Below are positions 62,336 to 64,000 of a DNA stretch of 64,000 nt, piece by piece. Source of the DNA: Inia geoffrensis (Eukaryota > Chordata > Mammalia > Artiodactyla > Iniidae); contig CM070905.1 of assembly GCA_036417435.1 (NCBI GenBank), positions 66,233,092 through 66,297,091 of the forward strand, in the 5' to 3' direction. Under the pieces are notes generated by a model. It searched no databases and was not told where the DNA came from. It worked only from the letters and a program-made list of their open reading frames with translations. Every line of letters starts with the position of its first letter. Position 1 is the first letter of the stretch. A program made the translations under genes and the position numbers.

Positions 62336-63438
62336 AAGAATACAAATAGACTGAAAGTAAAAGGATGGACAATAACATTATGCAAACAGTAACCACAAGA
62401 AAACTGGACTGGCTGTACTAAAATCAGACAAAAATATCTTAAAAAAATGTTACTAGAGACAGAGACATTTTATAACAAAAGTTTCAATCCATGAGGAAGA
62501 TATACATCTAATATCAGAGCACAAAAATACATGAAGCAAAATCTGAGAGAAACAAAGGGAAAAAAAATACGTACTTCAACAGTAATAGTTGGGGACTTCA
62601 ATACTCCACTTTCAACATGAATAGAAAAATGGGCAGAAAATCATCAAGGAAACAGAGCCAGAACAACACACTATAAACCAACTTGACTTAATGGACATCT
62701 ACAGAACACTCTACCCAACAACAGCAGAATATAAATTCTTCTGGAGTGCACATGGAACATTTTCCAGGATGGACAATACATTAGACCATAAGACAAACCT
62801 CAATAAATTTGAAAAGATAAAAATTATACCAAGTATGTTCTCTGACTGCAATAGAATGAATATATAAATCAAGAGCAGAAAGAAATTTAAGAAACTTAAA
62901 AATACATGGAAATTAAACAACCTAGAAAAGCAAGAGGTCAAAGAAATGAAAATAGAAATGAGGAAATACATTGAAAAGGATTAAAAGAAAGATACAACAC
63001 ACCAAAATTTATGGGATGCTGCTAAAGTAGTGTTTAGAGGAAAATTATAGATATATATGCCTATAATTAAAAAAGAAAAAGGTCCCAATATAATGAACTA
63101 ATCTTTCGCCTGAAGACTGGAAAAAGAAGTAGAGAAAAATCAGTTAAACCAAAAGCTGGTTCTTTGAAAAAAATCAACAAAGGTGACATACTTCTAGGTT
63201 TGCTGAGAAAAAAAGAAGACTCATTTACTAGAATCAAAATGAAACAGGGCTTCCCTGGTGGCGCAGTGGTTGAGAGTCCGCCTGCCGATGCAGGGGATAC
63301 GGGTTCGTGCCCCGGTCTGGGAAGATCCCACATGCCGCGGAGCGGCTGGGCCCGTGAGCCATGGCCGCTGAGCCTGCGCGTCCGGAGCCTGTGCTCCGCA
63401 ACGGGAGAGGCCACAACAGTGAGAGGCCCGCATACCGC

Positions 63439-63475
<37 letters not shown>

Positions 63476-64000
63476 AAACAGGGCACACCACTGCAGATCT
63501 TATTAAGGAATACTATTACAGTTGCATGCCAGTACATTAGATAACTTATACAAAATTGAGAAATTCCTAAAAAGACACAAAGTACAAAACTGATTCAGGA
63601 AAAAGTAAGCAATCCAAATAGATTTATATCATGTGAAAAGACTGAATCAGTAAAAAAAAAAAGACACAAACATCCAAAAAGAAAAGGCCAGGTCTAGATG
63701 GCATCAATGCTCAATACTACCTAACATTTAAAGAATAATACCAATTCTTCACAAACATTTCCAAAAGATAGAAAAAGATGGAATACTTCCAGACTCATTC
63801 TATGAGCCCAGTATTACCCTGATACCAAAGCCAGAAAATGATATTGCAGGAAAAAAAAAAGCCTATGAACCAATGTATCTTTTGAATATAGATACAAAAG
63901 TCCTCAGCAAAATACTAGCAAATCCAGAAATACAGACAAAGAATTATAAACCATGACCAGGTAGGATTTATCCTAGGCATGCAAGGTTGATTCAACATCC
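62336..64000 (+). mobile_element. Old L1 ORF2 copy, runs off the window
   Basis: Endonuclease-end sequence (gttggggacttcaatactcc, gacattaga-type site), then 'aaaccaaaagctggttcttt', the RT start 'ggccaggtctagatggcatc', 'cagactcattctatgagccc' and 'catgcaaggttgattcaaca' at the edge. Many stops. Split by the SINE at 63248-63472. Confidence 0.85.
63248..63472 (+). mobile_element. CHRS SINE inserted into an L1
   Basis: Head ggcttccctggtggcgcagt, box B-like gggttcgtgccccgg, a GC-rich body and 33 A's (63440-63472). The duplication aaaatgaaacag flanks it (63236-63247 and 63470-63481). The host L1 continues on both sides. The long pure A tail and high CpG content suggest a recent insertion. Confidence 0.93.

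Noticed and set aside
63067..63544. Open frames of 126 and 156 codons on both strands
   Set aside because: They run through a CHRS SINE and its A tail. The same peptides (GMWDLPGPGHEP and similar) recur at 10.3, 35.1, 42.8, 56.6 and 58.6 kb.

Overview
The window is mammalian nuclear DNA, almost certainly from a cetacean. Fourteen tRNA-derived SINEs of the CHR/CHRS type are spread across it. Their head reads gggcttccctggtggcgcag and their body ends in a GC-rich block (gcgtaccgc / gcggtacgcgggcc). CHR SINEs mark cetaceans, hippos and ruminants, and the short GC-rich CHRS form seen here is typical of whales and dolphins. No BovB was seen. L1 copies of several ages, L2, MIR and MaLR LTRs make up most of the rest. 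Nothing bacterial, no CRISPR and no plausible intact protein-coding gene was found.

Layout. Bases 1-7171 are a near full-length but dead LINE-1 on the minus strand, with 3'UTR, ORF2, ORF1 and a GC-rich 5'UTR in increasing coordinate order. Bases 7172-30992 are intergenic, with SINEs, an old L1 fragment (11.7-12.5 kb), a twin-primed L1 (17.7-18.6 kb), MIRs and long unique AT-rich stretches. Bases 30993-57554 hold the one gene-like locus, on the minus strand: the remains of VWDE (von Willebrand factor D and EGF domains). Bases 57555-64000 are mainly L1 pieces, two more CHRS SINEs and unique DNA.

The VWDE locus is the main result. Eleven exons can be placed with mostly canonical splice sites and mutually compatible phases. 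From the 5' end they are a truncated D8C-domain exon, a large linker exon ending in an EGF, a short inter-domain exon, a two-EGF exon, a calcium-binding EGF exon, five 96-104 bp single-EGF exons and a non-EGF terminal exon with a stop codon. The locus is broken in several independent ways. The D8C exon is cut off by L1 sequence and the VWD-domain exons expected after it are absent. The linker exon has at least two frame breaks and an in-frame TGA. The two-EGF exon has a frameshift, best read as a 4-bp deletion that also removed a conserved cysteine. One EGF exon has GT changed to AT at its donor and its sixth cysteine changed to Arg. Another EGF has its first cysteine changed to Tyr. I read this as a unitary pseudogene, still recognisable exon by exon.

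Smaller points of interest are a SINE that seems to have carried 48 bp of 3'-transduced sequence (41.5-41.9 kb), a SINE with an internal 22-bp triplication, a 20-bp perfect palindrome centred on an E-box (43.8 kb), and a few repeat-free blocks that could be conserved non-coding DNA. All identifications come from reading the sequence and from memory of the families; no alignment was run.
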